Positions 63,347 to 64,000 of a stretch of 64,000 nucleotides of DNA are shown one piece after another (position 1 is the first letter of the stretch; each line of letters opens with the position of its first letter). Source of the DNA: Bacteroidales bacterium CF (GTDB lineage: Bacteria; Bacteroidota; Bacteroidia; Bacteroidales; UBA932). The stretch is taken from positions 682,001 through 746,000 of the forward strand of contig CP006772.1 in NCBI GenBank assembly GCA_000473305.1. Reading direction: 5' to 3'. A program made the translations under genes and the position numbers. The notes beneath the pieces were generated by a model. The model saw only the letters and a list, made by a program, of their open reading frames with translations. It was not told the DNA's origin and searched no databases.

Positions 63347-64000
63347 CTAAAGGATAACGTAATAATAGCTTCCTACCGGATGTTTTTCAAACTCCTCCAG
63401 AAGCGATGCGGCCTCTTTGTCCTTCTCCTTCAGGTGGCTTTGTCTGACAAGAAGTATCAGACGGTCAGGTTTTGGCCTTGATGGATCAGCCTCGTTTAAA
63501 TCTCTTTCGTCAATAATTTGCCTGAGTTCGTCAATAGATATCTCTCTGGGTTGTCTCCCGAGATAAACATCAGTATTCTCGGCTCTTTTAAGCCTGTAAT
63601 ATACAAAATCGGTTATGCCCTCCCTTTCTGCAACCTCTTTTGCCTCTTTACACAAGGCTCCCATGCCTATCGAGGAGTTGTACTGCGGTACTGCAAAGGA
63701 GAAGCTGAACAGTGCTGCAAGGATGGATGCTCCCATAATGATAATAACCTTGTATATCTGCATCTTCTTGCTGTGGAGTATGTATAGGGCAGTTATCCCG
63801 GCTGCGGAGGCAATAAGCAGGGCTATAAGGATTGCTAATGATCCGGGCCATGAGACATCGTCCAGAAACGATACTCCGATCAGGTATTTTAACACTATGA
63901 ACACCGGTGCACCGAGTGCAAATATCACAGCAGGTATCTCAAGAGTGACTTGGACAAATTTTGCGGGTCCGCTACCTGTTGCACCGAATTTAGGCAGCCA
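63347..64000 (-). CDS. C-terminal part of a membrane glycosyltransferase (GT39/ArnT-like)
   Basis: About 218 residues of a protein that continues past the right edge. The frame is open from the edge (starting WLPKFGATGSGPAKFVQV), has three or four membrane segments (FALGAPVFIVLKYL, LAILIALLIASAAGITALYIL, VIIIMGASILAALFSFSFAV) and a soluble C-terminal tail with YNSSIGMGALCKEAKEVAE, VYLGRQPREISIDEL and LILLVRQSHLKEK. This arrangement fits the C-terminal domain of dolichyl-phosphate or lipid-linked sugar transferases of the ArnT/GT39 type. It is probably the first visible gene of the epimerase-GH92 operon. The missing N-terminal part prevents a firm call. Confidence 0.6.
   Translation of the reverse strand, partial: WLPKFGATGSGPAKFVQVTLEIPAVIFALGAPVFIVLKYLIGVSFLDDVSWPGSLAILIALLIASAAGITALYILHSKKMQIYKVIIIMGASILAALFSFSFAVPQYNSSIGMGALCKEAKEVAEREGITDFVYYRLKRAENTDVYLGRQPREISIDELRQIIDERDLNEADPSRPKPDRLILLVRQSHLKEKDKEAASLLEEFEKHPVGSYYYVIL

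Overview
The window is a piece of a Bacteroidales (phylum Bacteroidota) chromosome. The signs are: many upstream regions carry a TAnnTTTG -7 element; a DksA/TraR protein has lost three of its four zinc cysteines; IleS is of the long type; several lipoproteins have short SC-type lipoboxes; and a glycogen synthase is fused to an alpha-glucan phosphorylase. I cannot place the genus. Nothing suggests a plasmid or an intact prophage.

Layout. 1-3.4 kb (minus): engB, prs, nadE, a small Cys-tailed membrane protein and der, one compact leftward operon. 3.5-4.8 kb: xseA-xseB. 4.8-15.5 kb: a tight glycogen/alpha-glucan operon (branching enzyme, debranching enzyme, GT4 synthase-like enzyme, GH57 amylase, synthase-phosphorylase fusion) followed by ribF. 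16.4-18.9 kb: a small membrane protein, greA, a HIT protein and a thioredoxin-fold lipoprotein without catalytic cysteines. 18.9-24.8 kb (minus): an operon with a C39-peptidase ABC transporter, two small genes with double-glycine leaders, a TolC-type outer-membrane protein, an HlyD/MacA-type adaptor and tsaB. This is a complete peptide maturation and export system with two candidate substrates, and is the most interesting locus here. 25-31.2 kb: cvpA, ileS, guanine deaminase, dksA-like, lspA and an ECF sigma factor.

31.3-44 kb is the accessory region. It starts at a tRNA-Ser(UGA) gene followed by a 0.6 kb array of repeated hairpins. Then come two unrelated AbiEi/AbiEii (type IV toxin-antitoxin) pairs, remnants of a Fic protein and of a type I restriction specificity subunit, a DUF4143-type ATPase, an unknown protein, tag, a nucleotidyltransferase and a frameshifted HelD-like helicase. 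The second AbiE pair has a pair of inverted-repeat operators; one lies exactly between promoter elements.

44-64 kb: a large, probably abundant surface lipoprotein with a collagen-like Gly-X-Thr tract, a copper P-type ATPase, and a surface-polysaccharide region. The latter holds two tandem WbpB/WlbA-like sugar dehydrogenases, the complete dTDP-L-rhamnose set (rfbA, C, D, B), a WbpA-type UDP-sugar dehydrogenase, a UDP-glucuronate-epimerase-like enzyme, a GH92 mannosidase and the end of a membrane glycosyltransferase. A HAD protein, a ferritin and a membrane histidine kinase are interspersed. All functional statements rest on motif recognition by eye; no database search was possible.
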